Assembly: GCA_026710425.1 (NCBI GenBank)
Contig: JAPORB010000075.1
Location: 1-37,359, forward strand
DNA: 37,359 bases
DNA from: Gammaproteobacteria bacterium
GTDB taxonomy: Bacteria; Pseudomonadota; Gammaproteobacteria; Pseudomonadales; Pseudohongiellaceae
Reading direction: 5' to 3'
Both the position numbers and the translations under genes were made by a program. This document shows, piece by piece, positions 10,399 through 19,664 of the stretch. Within the stretch, counting starts at the first letter, position 1. Each line of letters begins with the position of its first letter. The notes beneath the pieces are model-generated. The model worked only from the letters and a program-made list of their open reading frames with translations. It was not told the origin of the DNA and searched no databases.

Positions 10399-11854
10399 TG
10401 TAACGATGATGGAGACCCGTGTGGCTCTGATTGAAAACGGGCTGCTGCAGGAAATCTTCATTGAACGTCATAATAAAAAGAGTCATGTCGGTGATATCTA
10501 TTGTGGACGCGTGGCACGCGTGATACCCGGCATGGAAGCGGCATTTGTGGATATTGGCCTGGCGCGGGCGGCGTTTATCCACAACTCTGATATAACAGTA
10601 CTAGGTGCTGACGGAATTGAAGTCAGGGGCGAAATCTCGAGGCCTATTCAGCAGAAACTGTACGAAGGTCAGCAATTGGTGGTGCAGGTAACGAAAGATC
10701 CGATCAGTACCAAGGGTGCCCGCCTGTCCACTAATCTGGCCCTGCCTTCGCGTAATCTCGTGTATCTGCCCCAAAGCTCATCTCTGGGGCTTTCGCAGCG
10801 TTTGGAAGATGAGGATGAACGGGAGCGTTTGCTGGCCTTGCTGCAGGACATTCTTAAGGCTGAGGGTCAGCCGGTGCGGGGTGGATTTATTGTTCGGACC
10901 GCTGCTGAGGGTGCTAATACCGAAGAGCTGCGGGAGGATGTGCTGTTTCTTAATCGGCTTTGGAATAAGGTGGAACAACGCATCAACCGCAAGCAGGGCA
11001 TCAGGACCGTTTACCGGGAAGTCCCGTTGTACTTGCGTACGATGCGGGACCTGTTATCTCCGCAGATAGAGAGAATTCTGGTTGACGACCAGCAGACGTA
11101 TACCGAGATCAAGGAGTTCCTGGAGGATTATGTCGCAGAGCTGGATCCCAATATTGAGCTACATACTGATGTACGACCAGTTTTTGATCTTTATGGCATA
11201 GAGGACGAGATTATCAAGGCACTGTCTCGTTGCGTAAAGCTCAAATCCGGTGGTGATCTAATCATTGATCAGACTGAGGCTATGACCACCATAGATGTGA
11301 ACACGGGCAGTTATCTTGGAAGTCGCAATCATGCCGAGACAGTGCTTCAAACTAACCTTGAGGCGGCGGCAGCCATTGCCCGTCAGTTGCGGGTCAGAAA
11401 CCTTGGCGGCATCATCATTGTTGACTTTATCGATATGCTTGATCCGGAACATCAGCGACAACTGTATCGTAGCTTTTCCCGGTTGCTGGAAAAGGATAAT
11501 GCCCGAACTAGCATCACTGAAATTTCATCCCTGGGTCTGGTGGAAATGTCGCGCAAGCGCAACCGCGAGAGCCTGGGCCAAACCTTGAACAGTCCGTGTC
11601 CGTTTTGTGATGGCCGCGGCAAACTCAAGTCGGCAGAGACGGTCTGCTATGAAATTTTTCGGGAAATCCTGGCAACGGCGAAAACTTATGAGAAAGACGT
11701 GATGCTAGTGACTGCCTCACAGGTTGTAGTTGACAGATTGCTGGACGAGGAGTCGGACATGCTGGCGGGACTGGAAGAACTGATCGGCAAGGCTGTCAAA
11801 TTTGAGGTCGAACCTATGTATAGTCAGGAGCAGTTTGATTTAGTTATGACCTGA
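10376..11854 (+). CDS. rng: Ribonuclease G
   Basis: Endoribonuclease of the RNase E/G family, involved in 5'-end maturation of 16S rRNA and decay of some mRNAs. The 492-residue product matches the length of E. coli RNase G (489). Features: an S1 RNA-binding domain (about 36-128, with GDIYCGRVARVIPGMEAAFVDIG), the catalytic DNase-I-like domain with metal ligands D307 (TTIDVNTG) and D350 (GGIIIVDFIDM), and the zinc-link CPFC (C408, C411) used for dimerisation. It lacks the long C-terminal scaffold of RNase E, which separates it from rne. The start at ATG 10376 (MSQEILINVT) is the family start; the frame is open further upstream only because it overlaps maf. Confidence 0.95.
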   Translation: MSQEILINVTMMETRVALIENGLLQEIFIERHNKKSHVGDIYCGRVARVIPGMEAAFVDIGLARAAFIHNSDITVLGADGIEVRGEISRPIQQKLYEGQQLVVQVTKDPISTKGARLSTNLALPSRNLVYLPQSSSLGLSQRLEDEDERERLLALLQDILKAEGQPVRGGFIVRTAAEGANTEELREDVLFLNRLWNKVEQRINRKQGIRTVYREVPLYLRTMRDLLSPQIERILVDDQQTYTEIKEFLEDYVAELDPNIELHTDVRPVFDLYGIEDEIIKALSRCVKLKSGGDLIIDQTEAMTTIDVNTGSYLGSRNHAETVLQTNLEAAAAIARQLRVRNLGGIIIVDFIDMLDPEHQRQLYRSFSRLLEKDNARTSITEISSLGLVEMSRKRNRESLGQTLNSPCPFCDGRGKLKSAETVCYEIFREILATAKTYEKDVMLVTASQVVVDRLLDEESDMLAGLEELIGKAVKFEVEPMYSQEQFDLVMT

Positions 11855-12076
11855 TTGTCACTGCCAAGGCTCTTTTAAAGTTCTGCAACGCAGGTGTTGA
11901 GCCTCTTCTTTAAGCAGTCGTGGTCCAGCAACATCTGCGTAACCACAAAGCAGTCTGTCTCCAAGGTTAGGAACTCAAACCGTAACAGACTTGGGTTGGA
12001 TCAAGGTTCAGTTTATTAACACTTTCAGGGATTCTTAGACAGAAACTACTGACTCTGAGCCAGCCGGTGTCTGTCG

Positions 12077-15000
12077 GTGATGAAAGATCAAAGCCGTTCC
12101 AAAACAATGATGCGATTTACTTTGCTCACTCAACTTAAAAGGCAGCTGGTGACTCTGCTGGTAGTGGTCCTGGTGCTGCTTGCCGCCTATGTAAGTCTGG
12201 GGCGTCAATTCATGCCGGCCATTTCCGGATATACCGGTTATCTTGAAGACAGAATTCTGCACAGTACCGGCATTCCGGTTTTGATAGAAGATCTTAAAGG
12301 CAGCTTCAGAGGCTTTAACCCGGTAATCAGGCTCGACAGTCTGCGCATTGCAGCGGATGGAGGTGCTAAGCCGATGACCTCCAGTTCTCTGCTCCTCGGC
12401 CGTGTCACACTTGAGGTGGATATGCTGCATAGCCTTTGGCAGCGACGCTGGGTTTTGAAGGAGTTTCTGATCGAAGATCTGGATTTGCTGCTGCAACAGA
12501 ATCATGAAGGTGGCTGGCAGATCAGTGGACTGGAGCTTCCCCAAGATGATTTGCAGCTGAATCTTGATGCTCTCTATGATGCCTTGCTCGGGATCTCGCA
12601 ACTGGACTTAACGGCGGTAACCGTGAGTCTACAAACCCGTTCAGGCGACTCTTTGGCCTTCAACAATGGCGCGGTGACAATACGCAACCAAGGTGATATC
12701 CACTTCGTTCATTTTGATACCAGCCTGGAGGACGTTCCGGATCTCCTAGGCATTTCAATGGAGTTGCGGGGCAATGAGTTGTCCGGGATGGAGGGCAGTC
12801 TCTATCTCAATATGCCCAAGGGCGACTACTCTCCACTATTGGCAGCACAGAATTTAGGCCCAGTGAATGTTCAAACTCTGGTCGGTCAGGGTCAATTTTG
12901 GCTTGATCTCTCTGCCGGCAAGATCACAACGGCCAGCAGCATTATTGCTCTTGATGAACTTGTGCTTGCAGCAGAGTCGGCTAATCCATTGCAGTTAAAA
13001 GACCTTACCGGCAGGGCGACCGCCTCCTGGGATTCGGTACTGGATTTATGGGAAGTCGCCGTGTCTGACCTAAAATTGAAATATGGTGAGGATTCATTAG
13101 ACGGTTTCGATAGTCTGTTGAGTTGGAGCCCCGGTAAACAACTTACGGCGCAGGCGAATAAAATAAATATTTCGTTATTGAGTGACATGGCAACAGCAAG
13201 TGGATTGCTGGATGAAGCGGTTCAGCAACAGTTGGTAGGGTATGCGCCGGGCGGCAGCTTGAAAAATCTGTTCCTGCGTCTGCCGCTTGATACCACTGAT
13301 CTGCAGCCTGCCCAAGTTCGCACCAATCTTGATGGGGTAGAGTTAGGATCGTTCCGTGGCTTGCCGCGGCTAGAGGGAATCAGCGGTTACCTTGAACTTG
13401 GATTTGATCCGAGGTTGCAGCGACTGAGCGGTCTCGGCGAGGTGGAGTCTGACAGTTTCAGCATTCACATTCCCAATACTTTTAGCGATGCTTGGGATTA
13501 TGACTATGTCAACGGTCGTCTGCACATTGATGCAGACCTCAGTAATGGCGAGCAATTGCGCTTGCTGAGCAGTGTGATTGTTGCAGAGTCGGATGCTGTA
13601 GATGCCCGAGTGAAATTTAAGTCCGGACTAGTTCTAGGGTCGGATGGCAGTCGTGAATCAACCTTATCGTTGATGGTCGGTGCCAAGCGCGCCGATGCTT
13701 CTTTAAAATCTCTATACCTGCCGGATGGCTCGCGATTTCAGACTAGTCTGCGCAACAGTATGGACTATCTGGAAGGGGCGATTATTGCTGGTGATTTGGA
13801 GGACAGTGCAGTGCTTTATCGCGGAAGCACTGTTAGTGGTTCCGACCCAGCCAGCAAAACCTTTCAGAGCTTTTTTCAGGTTGATAACGGTGTGTTGCAG
13901 TTTAGTAAGGAATGGCCCATCGTTGAGCAGCTGAGCGGCTTGGTAATGACTGATGACAACACGGTGGATATGGTCGTGCATGCAGGCAGCAGTCTCGGAA
14001 TCAACCTTGAGCAGACGACAGGTCAGATTCGCAGAGATGCGTCAGGGCGCAGTTTGCTTACCTTCTCAGGCGAGATCAATGCCGATACTGCCATTGGGCT
14101 GGATTACCTGCAACAGACACCAGTAAGTGTTGCCTTGCGAGAGGCCCTGTCCGGCTGGGAGGTAAAAGGTAGTTTTAAAGCCGATGCGGAAGTGACGGTG
14201 CCCATCAGTCGGCAGGACAGTGAGCCGAATGTGCGGCTTGAGTTTGAACTGGCTGACAACGAGTTGAAGATTTCTCCATTTGATCTTGCCATAACTGATC
14301 TGACCGGACCGGTTATTTTCGATTCCCGAACTGGCCTCGAAGAGAGCAATCTAAGTGCCCATTTGCTCGGTGATACTGTGGCATTATCACTTGCCTCAGA
14401 GTTTTCAGACAGGACTCTTGAAGCCGTTAATGTATCCGGCACCGGAAGCACCACTCCAGCTGAGCTGATTGCCTGGCCAGGGCAGAGTGAACTGGTCAGA
14501 ATAGTTCTGGCGCAGATGGGCGGCAACCTTGATTACCAGGCGCAGTTACGCATTGTCCCTTCTGCTACAGAGGGAAACAGCAACACTTTGCGACTGCAAT
14601 CGGACTTACGGGAGATTGATCTCAGGTTTCCGGCGCCCCTTGGAAAGTCAACCGGTTCTGTGCTGCCACTTGATCTCACACTGGAATTTGATGAGGATGA
14701 TCTGTCTGTCGGAGGTAGTCTTGGGCCGGATCTGCGGATGGATGTAGATCTGGACAATCTTCAATTGCAACGGGGATTGCTGACGATCGGTCTGGACGGT
14801 ACAGAGGCACAGAGCTTGAGTTCCGAGGTCGGTTCGGGACTGATCATCGGTGCTGAGCTGGAACGTTTCGAACTGGCGGAATGGACTGCCTTCATGGACA
14901 GACTGGATTCTGCGGTCGGGAAAGCAGGTCAGGCTGGTGTTAATGGCAATGTCTCTGAATTCAGTTTTGCCAGCAACATCGCCTTCATTGACCTTGATGC

Positions 15001-16351
15001 AGACAAATTTTCTCTTTATGACCAGGAACTGTCGCAGGTTGCTATGCGACTGATTCCAGACTTTGAGCGATCAGGGTGGTCGGCTGCAATCAGCAGCGAA
15101 GTGGTAGCTGGCATGGTACTGATTCCGTTTGACAGCGAGGATTACCTTAGGCTTGAACTGGATTATTTGCACCTGCCCGGTGAAGGCGAGGAGACCTTGC
15201 TGGCAGTGAGCCAACCCTTGGCTGACACAGGCGTATTGTCAAACGGCCCAGAACAACAGACGGGCCTTGTTGCCGAGCAGATGAGTAAGAAGGGTGTGGA
15301 GGAAGACAAGGAAGTTCAAGGCATCCCGCATCAAGATACTGTGGTAGTCATGCAACCTCCTGACGATCAGCCTGAGTCGCCCAGTGAAGGCCAAATCCCT
15401 ATGCAGCAAGAGGGATCACTGGAGCGGAAAGATCCGCTTGCAGATATTGATCCACGCAATTTGCCCTTGATGGAATTTTCCACCAATGATTTTTCAATAG
15501 GAGCAAGAAATTTTGGGAGCGGGGGCTTTCGGTTGGTACCAACGAAAACAGGGGCCGAGTTTTACGACTTGAATTTTGATTTTCGCGGTTTACGTCTGGG
15601 CAGAGATGAGATGGACGAGCGTATTGAGAAAGTGGAGCCTTTCTTCAGCTGGCAAATCGATGATGGCAAACCGTTGAGTAAACTGACAGGTGTATTGGTT
15701 GCGGATGATATCGGTGCGGTTCTGGAGGCGAATGGGTATGCGCCGAGTCTTGAAAGCAACTCTGCGTTCTTTGTTACCGAGCTTACCTGGCCGGGGTCAC
15801 CTGCCTTCTTTGCGGCAGAGGGACTTGGCGGTCGTATCGATCTGCTGGTGGAGGAAGGACGTTTTCTCAGAAACTCCGAGGGTGGTCAAGGTGCGTTGCG
15901 GCTCGTGAGTTTCATCAATCTCACAGCAATTTTCCAGCGCTTGCGTTTTAGTGATGACCTGTTGGGTCGCGGGTTGGCTTTTGATGAGATCAGCGGCAAT
16001 TTGACGCTGGAAGAGGGGCTGCTGCATATCAATGACCAGCTTGTTATCTCCGGGCCCAGCAGTCTGTACCAAATTTCCGGTGATGTGGACTTGGCATCAG
16101 AGACTATTGAGGGTGAGATGTATGTGACCTTGCCGCTTAGCATTAATTTGCCTTGGATCGGTTTGCTGACTGCTAATTTTCCCTTGGCAATTGGTGCTTA
16201 TCTGTTCGATCGCATCTTCGGTGATCAAGTCGACAGCCTTTCCAGTGCTGTATATACTCTCAATGGACCGCTGGATGGATTGGAACCGGAGTTCAAACAG
16301 GCATTCGGTTCGCCTCAGGCAAGCGCGGAGCAATTACCAGACGACAATTAG
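12077..16351 (+). CDS. yhdP: YhdP family AsmA-like protein (TIGR02099, DUF3971)
   Basis: A giant inner-membrane-anchored periplasmic protein of the AsmA/TamB-like group. E. coli YhdP is implicated in phospholipid transport to the outer membrane, redundantly with TamB and YdbH. The 1424 residues start with one membrane anchor (about 20-40, LVTLLVVVLVLLAAYVSLG). DUF3971 and repetitive beta-rich AsmA-like sequence follow, and the C-terminus (FPLAIGAYLFDRIFGD...YTLNGPLDGLEPEF) is typical. It is longer than the E. coli protein (1266). Part of the excess is a hydrophilic Gln/Glu/Pro/Ser-rich stretch at about residues 1050-1130. GTG 12077 and ATG 12080 are adjacent possible starts. It is the last core gene of the mre run; the usual nit/tldD successors are absent. 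Confidence 0.92.
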   Translation: MMKDQSRSKTMMRFTLLTQLKRQLVTLLVVVLVLLAAYVSLGRQFMPAISGYTGYLEDRILHSTGIPVLIEDLKGSFRGFNPVIRLDSLRIAADGGAKPMTSSSLLLGRVTLEVDMLHSLWQRRWVLKEFLIEDLDLLLQQNHEGGWQISGLELPQDDLQLNLDALYDALLGISQLDLTAVTVSLQTRSGDSLAFNNGAVTIRNQGDIHFVHFDTSLEDVPDLLGISMELRGNELSGMEGSLYLNMPKGDYSPLLAAQNLGPVNVQTLVGQGQFWLDLSAGKITTASSIIALDELVLAAESANPLQLKDLTGRATASWDSVLDLWEVAVSDLKLKYGEDSLDGFDSLLSWSPGKQLTAQANKINISLLSDMATASGLLDEAVQQQLVGYAPGGSLKNLFLRLPLDTTDLQPAQVRTNLDGVELGSFRGLPRLEGISGYLELGFDPRLQRLSGLGEVESDSFSIHIPNTFSDAWDYDYVNGRLHIDADLSNGEQLRLLSSVIVAESDAVDARVKFKSGLVLGSDGSRESTLSLMVGAKRADASLKSLYLPDGSRFQTSLRNSMDYLEGAIIAGDLEDSAVLYRGSTVSGSDPASKTFQSFFQVDNGVLQFSKEWPIVEQLSGLVMTDDNTVDMVVHAGSSLGINLEQTTGQIRRDASGRSLLTFSGEINADTAIGLDYLQQTPVSVALREALSGWEVKGSFKADAEVTVPISRQDSEPNVRLEFELADNELKISPFDLAITDLTGPVIFDSRTGLEESNLSAHLLGDTVALSLASEFSDRTLEAVNVSGTGSTTPAELIAWPGQSELVRIVLAQMGGNLDYQAQLRIVPSATEGNSNTLRLQSDLREIDLRFPAPLGKSTGSVLPLDLTLEFDEDDLSVGGSLGPDLRMDVDLDNLQLQRGLLTIGLDGTEAQSLSSEVGSGLIIGAELERFELAEWTAFMDRLDSAVGKAGQAGVNGNVSEFSFASNIAFIDLDADKFSLYDQELSQVAMRLIPDFERSGWSAAISSEVVAGMVLIPFDSEDYLRLELDYLHLPGEGEETLLAVSQPLADTGVLSNGPEQQTGLVAEQMSKKGVEEDKEVQGIPHQDTVVVMQPPDDQPESPSEGQIPMQQEGSLERKDPLADIDPRNLPLMEFSTNDFSIGARNFGSGGFRLVPTKTGAEFYDLNFDFRGLRLGRDEMDERIEKVEPFFSWQIDDGKPLSKLTGVLVADDIGAVLEANGYAPSLESNSAFFVTELTWPGSPAFFAAEGLGGRIDLLVEEGRFLRNSEGGQGALRLVSFINLTAIFQRLRFSDDLLGRGLAFDEISGNLTLEEGLLHINDQLVISGPSSLYQISGDVDLASETIEGEMYVTLPLSINLPWIGLLTANFPLAIGAYLFDRIFGDQVDSLSSAVYTLNGPLDGLEPEFKQAFGSPQASAEQLPDDN

Positions 16352-16489
16352 TTTTCTCGTCCAGACTGGAACAAGACTGATTCGGGTACAGGGAGTGTAG
16401 ATGCTGAATTTGCCGGACTGAGTATTGGACAGGAAGTCAGCCTAATCTTTGCCTTGCCCTACACCGTTACTCCATTTCGATGGTTGGAA

Positions 16490-17224
16490 TCATGTGATGC
16501 CGACTGCTGGAATCATATCCCAGGTTTTGCCTCGCAGTTGTCGCCCGTTGGCTTTCTTGGATCGCTTCACGCCATCCTTGCCCCAAGCACCCCACTGCTT
16601 GAAAAAGAAGTGCACGCCTGCTTTTTCGCATTGATCCCTGAGACTAACCGCCCACTCTTCCTTCATTGGTCTCGCTTTTATGCCTGACTCCCCGCCTGTA
16701 ATTAACCAATGAATTCCTTCAAGACTGATACTCCCCAAATTCTCCAGTAGTGGTTCCGCCGAGAGAAATCGGGTCCTGGCGGCAACAGCCTGAAGATCAG
16801 AAATCCTTGGTATCCCATACTTTCTGTTTTCCACTGAGACTCCTATCCAGGCATTTTCAGGTATGCTACGAGTCATGAAAAACTTGCGCATTCTTGCACT
16901 GCGTTTGGTGAGAATCTGGTAGGTGTGCCATGGTGTGTCGTCAATTACAGTCAGAACCTGCTCAATAAATCCAAAGGGAACTGCATCCTGAAACAAATCG
17001 CTCATCGAGTTCACAAAATACATGGTTGGCTTTTTTCGACTCAGGGGTTGTTCAAGGCGTTGCGGGAGCAGGCTTACCTTGAATCCATTTTCATATCCAG
17101 TGGCCCCCATGGCCTGTAGCCGCCTGGACATGGTTTCGGCATAGCAATGCTTGCAGCCTGGTGAAACCTTGGTACACCCGGTCACCGGATTCCATGTTTG
17201 CTCGGTCCATTCAATTTTGCTCAT
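16490..17224 (-). CDS. Gp37/Gp68 family protein (DUF5131, three-Cys-motif protein)
   Basis: A 244-residue protein of the phage Gp37/Gp68 family (PF07505). It opens with SKIEWTEQTWNPVTGC, followed by KVSPGCKHCYAE, so the Cys set is C17-x6-C24-x2-C27. Other landmarks are VNSMSDLFQ, the TPWHTYQILTKRSARM segment, WIGVSVEN, FLSAEPLLENLG, WLITGGESG and FFFKQWGAWG. The three-Cys pattern and beta/alpha layout recall radical-SAM enzymes, but the spacing is not the canonical Cx3Cx2C and the activity is unknown to me. It overlaps the upstream tcmP stop by four bases (ATGA at 17221-17224), so the two are translated together. Members occur in phages and mobile islands, which fits its position in a gap of an otherwise core region. 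Confidence 0.85.
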   Translation of the reverse strand: MSKIEWTEQTWNPVTGCTKVSPGCKHCYAETMSRRLQAMGATGYENGFKVSLLPQRLEQPLSRKKPTMYFVNSMSDLFQDAVPFGFIEQVLTVIDDTPWHTYQILTKRSARMRKFFMTRSIPENAWIGVSVENRKYGIPRISDLQAVAARTRFLSAEPLLENLGSISLEGIHWLITGGESGIKARPMKEEWAVSLRDQCEKAGVHFFFKQWGAWGKDGVKRSKKANGRQLRGKTWDMIPAVGIT

Positions 17225-18083
17225 TTCATAGTCCTTTGCTGCATAACAGATTGAATTACCTTGTCGGCCAATTGTCGTGCTTTCGGTGAGTTATTAGATA
17301 CTGCAAAATAAAATAAAAATAGAGGACGCCCGTTATTATCCAACAGCTTTGGTTCAGCAACGTAGGGGAAAAGAAATTTGAGCCGATTGGTTACCCAGCT
17401 TTGCACTCCTTCTGCATCAATTCGTTCTGTCTGATTGTAATTGTCTTCAGTTTCAAACATATCCTGCATTTTCGATCCGGGTTTTTTGCGGTAAAGCGAA
17501 TCTTCCCAGTCTGATGTTCCCAACAATCTGGTAATTAGACTGGCCCATTCAGGGATAATTTTATTTTGGGCATCAGTCTCAAAATCACTGAAAAGGGGAA
17601 AAGTAGCCACATATCAACCTTTTTAGATTCAGCCACAGATTTGAGCGTTTCCCATTGTAATTCTGTGCTGAATGGATCGATAAAGAGTACTGCCCGATCT
17701 CTCGACCCAAGTGACGAGCAAAATTCTTGCACAAATTTATTCGCATCCTTCTGAGTACAATCAACCTGTTTCTTTGGAAATTCATTATTGGCAATTTCCT
17801 GTATCCTTTCTACATTCTCATGTTCAAGGTCATTGAAATGATACTTATGGAATCTAGGTTCTGTTTTTAGTGCAATGCGCACAGAACCATCAAGAATTTC
17901 CCGCGGTAACAGGTCCTGTTGTGAGTCGATACCAGGAAACTTTTGCTCTCCACTTCCCGCAAAGGCATCTGCATAGTGAAGAGTAAATATCTGATTTTGA
18001 AGAGCTTTTTTATAAAACCCTAAGTATTTTTCCAAAATATTCAACTTAATCTTGGTCCACTGTCCACCAAACTCAATATTCAT
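17221..18083 (-). pseudogene. tcmP: Three-Cys-motif partner protein TcmP, split by a frameshift
   Basis: Two overlapping minus-strand frames together make one TcmP-like protein of normal size. The first (18083 down to 17535) gives FGGQWTKIKLNILEKYLGFY, LHYADAFAGSG, then AVLFIDPFSTELQWETL and VDMWLLFPFSVILRLMPK. This is a Rossmann/methyltransferase-like pattern. The second frame (ending 17221) resumes with NKIIPEWASLITRLLGTSDW, DSLYRKK and a C-terminal PLFLFYFAVSNNSPKARQLA. The junction is inside an A/T-rich run at about 17551-17572 and corresponds to loss of one base (-1 shift). No classic X-XXY-YYZ slippery heptamer with a downstream hairpin was seen, so mutation or sequencing error is more likely than programmed shifting. 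TcmP genes are typically found beside DUF5131 genes, as here. The biochemical role is unknown. Confidence 0.75.
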
Positions 18084-18388
18084 ATTGACCTCTTCCTAAT
18101 ACTGGTTAAATAGACAGCATCATATTTTCATTGCAATACCAAGTTTTCTTTGAGCCAAATTGGTTGATTTTGTCCTCTCTTTTTGTCACTGATTTTGAAG
18201 GTCTCAAGGTATTTTATGGGTCGATAGACGAGAACAGGAATCAGTGTATGATTGCGCTGAAAACTTGCCAAAACAATGTCGCCATATATCCTTGTCCGCT
18301 GAAACCAATGAGTAAGTATTGCGAGTAATGAAGGCAATCATTTAACATAGTGATTTGATTTTTCCAACTGATCGGGAGGTGATAGCAC
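18084..18388. other. Divergent intergenic region between tcmP and the DUF445 gene
   Basis: About 305 AT-rich bases that separate divergent genes and should hold both promoters. Short open frames (for example 18131-18328 plus) have no ribosome site or recognisable motif. No attachment-site duplication was found by eye against the yhdP end of the inserted operon. Confidence 0.4.
18375..18383 (+). promoter_or_regulatory. Extended Shine-Dalgarno site ahead of an ATC start
   Basis: The bases GGAGGTGAT match the complement of the 16S rRNA 3' end at nine consecutive positions. Five bases later (18389-18391) is ATC, in frame with the DUF445 protein and preceding its first membrane segment. No ATG lies in that frame here; GTG 18379-18381, inside the site itself, reads into a stop after five codons. 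The arrangement points to initiation at ATC. Confidence 0.6.
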
Positions 18389-19114
18389 ATCAATAAAAGT
18401 CTAGTCAGTAATGGTCTGGCCCTGCTGTTGGTTATTGCCGGACTTCTGACGAGTGGTCCTTGGCAGGTCTATGTGCTCAACACTGGCCTGTTTGCACTCT
18501 CCGGTGGTATTACCAATTGGCTGGCAGTCCACATGCTGTTTGAACGGGTGCCTGGGCTGTATGGCTCCGGAGTAATCCAGATTCGCTTTGAGGATTTCAA
18601 GCGGGCCATACGGGATCTGATCCTGGATCAGTTCTTCAGGCGCGGGGATCTTGAAGCCTTTTTCCATGGGGCTGGAAACACTTCGGCAATGCTTGGAGAA
18701 AAGCTGAAGTCCAGTGTTGACAATCTTGATTTTGACCAAGCCTTTGAAACACTGATTGATGTCATCATGAATTCCTCATTTGCCGGTATGCTGAGTATGC
18801 TGGGCGGTAGGGAAGCACTTGACACACTGAAAGAACCCTTCATGGAGAAAATCCGCGAGTATTTTCGTCAGCAATTTTTCGGGGCGGATTTTCAGGAACG
18901 AATACAGGAAGCTCTAAAGGGAGTGTTTGATGAGGAGGCCATACTGAGTAGGTTGCAGGGCCTCATTGATCAGCGTCTGGATCAGATGACACCAGCCATG
19001 GTAAAGGAGATCGTGCAGCAGATGATACGCAAGCACTTGGGATGGCTGGTAGTCTGGGGCTGCGCCTTTGGCGGATTGATAGGGCTGACGCTTACCATCG
19101 CCGAAAATCTTTAG
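18389..19114 (+). CDS. DUF445 family membrane protein (apparent AUC start)
   Basis: A membrane protein of the DUF445 family; function not established. From the ATC at 18389 the product has about 241 residues: INKSLVSNGLALLLVIAGLL as the first membrane segment, a second one around LNTGLFALSGGITNWLAVHM, and a family-typical NWLAVHMLFERVPGLYGSGVI motif. A long amphipathic helical region follows, and a final membrane anchor (LGWLVVWGCAFGGLIGLTL). The first conventional start (TTG 18428) would cut the first membrane segment in half and has no ribosome site. The nine-base Shine-Dalgarno match at 18375-18383 sits correctly for ATC. It appears to be a single-gene unit; 550 non-coding bases follow. 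Confidence 0.82.
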   Translation: MNKSLVSNGLALLLVIAGLLTSGPWQVYVLNTGLFALSGGITNWLAVHMLFERVPGLYGSGVIQIRFEDFKRAIRDLILDQFFRRGDLEAFFHGAGNTSAMLGEKLKSSVDNLDFDQAFETLIDVIMNSSFAGMLSMLGGREALDTLKEPFMEKIREYFRQQFFGADFQERIQEALKGVFDEEAILSRLQGLIDQRLDQMTPAMVKEIVQQMIRKHLGWLVVWGCAFGGLIGLTLTIAENL

Positions 19115-19664
19115 GCCTATGGCTCGGGGATGATTAATCAGGAAATTAGCTATCCGCAGCCTTAGGCACCATAAGCTGCTGGCACTTACTGAATGGTTAT
19201 TACACCAGGAAGGTTGTCTGGTCAAAATTTAATCAATACTGTTGCGGTTGTGTGTATGATACGGCTGGCAAAGCCCAGAACAAAAAATATCCATGCTATC
19301 TGTGGCGATCGGAACTAATCCTTTGGTACATTGACAAAAATAGAGGGTAGTTAGTAGTGCAAAATCCGCCAACAGTGATAATATAGGCTGTCTGCAACCT
19401 ACCTGAACTATTGCCGATCAATTTGGGTCACAGGCAACGGGCAGTGAGCCGCAGGTAGCGCATAAACAGCTGCGCTGCTAACAGAAGATGTTGACAGCTG
19501 GTTTGGTAATGCTTTACACATAGGCCAAAGTTGCTGCACTATCCCAAAATCAGTGAGCAGATGCGAGTTGGAAAGAAAGGAGGCAGAGCCTCAACAGAAC
19601 GGGGCAGTTTCGCTCGGTAACTCTTTTAATCAATTAGTTAAATAACAGGATTCAGGAAAAAGCA
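19115..19664. other. Non-coding region upstream of the TetR-like gene
   Basis: 550 bases without a credible gene. Two TTGACA hexamers occur (about 19331 and 19490), but neither is followed by a good -10 at the right spacing. No tRNA, terminator with a T-run or long repeat was seen. Operators for the downstream regulator would be expected near its start, but no clear palindrome stands out. Confidence 0.4.

Noticed and set aside
16490-17224. Canonical radical-SAM enzyme
   Set aside because: The Cys spacing is C-x6-C-x2-C rather than C-x3-C-x2-C; only a loose resemblance.
17535-17610. Programmed -1 frameshift in tcmP
   Set aside because: No X-XXY-YYZ heptamer in the right phase and no clear downstream stem-loop; a plain indel is simpler.
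18131-18328. 65-codon plus-strand gene between tcmP and the DUF445 gene
   Set aside because: No Shine-Dalgarno and no recognisable protein pattern.
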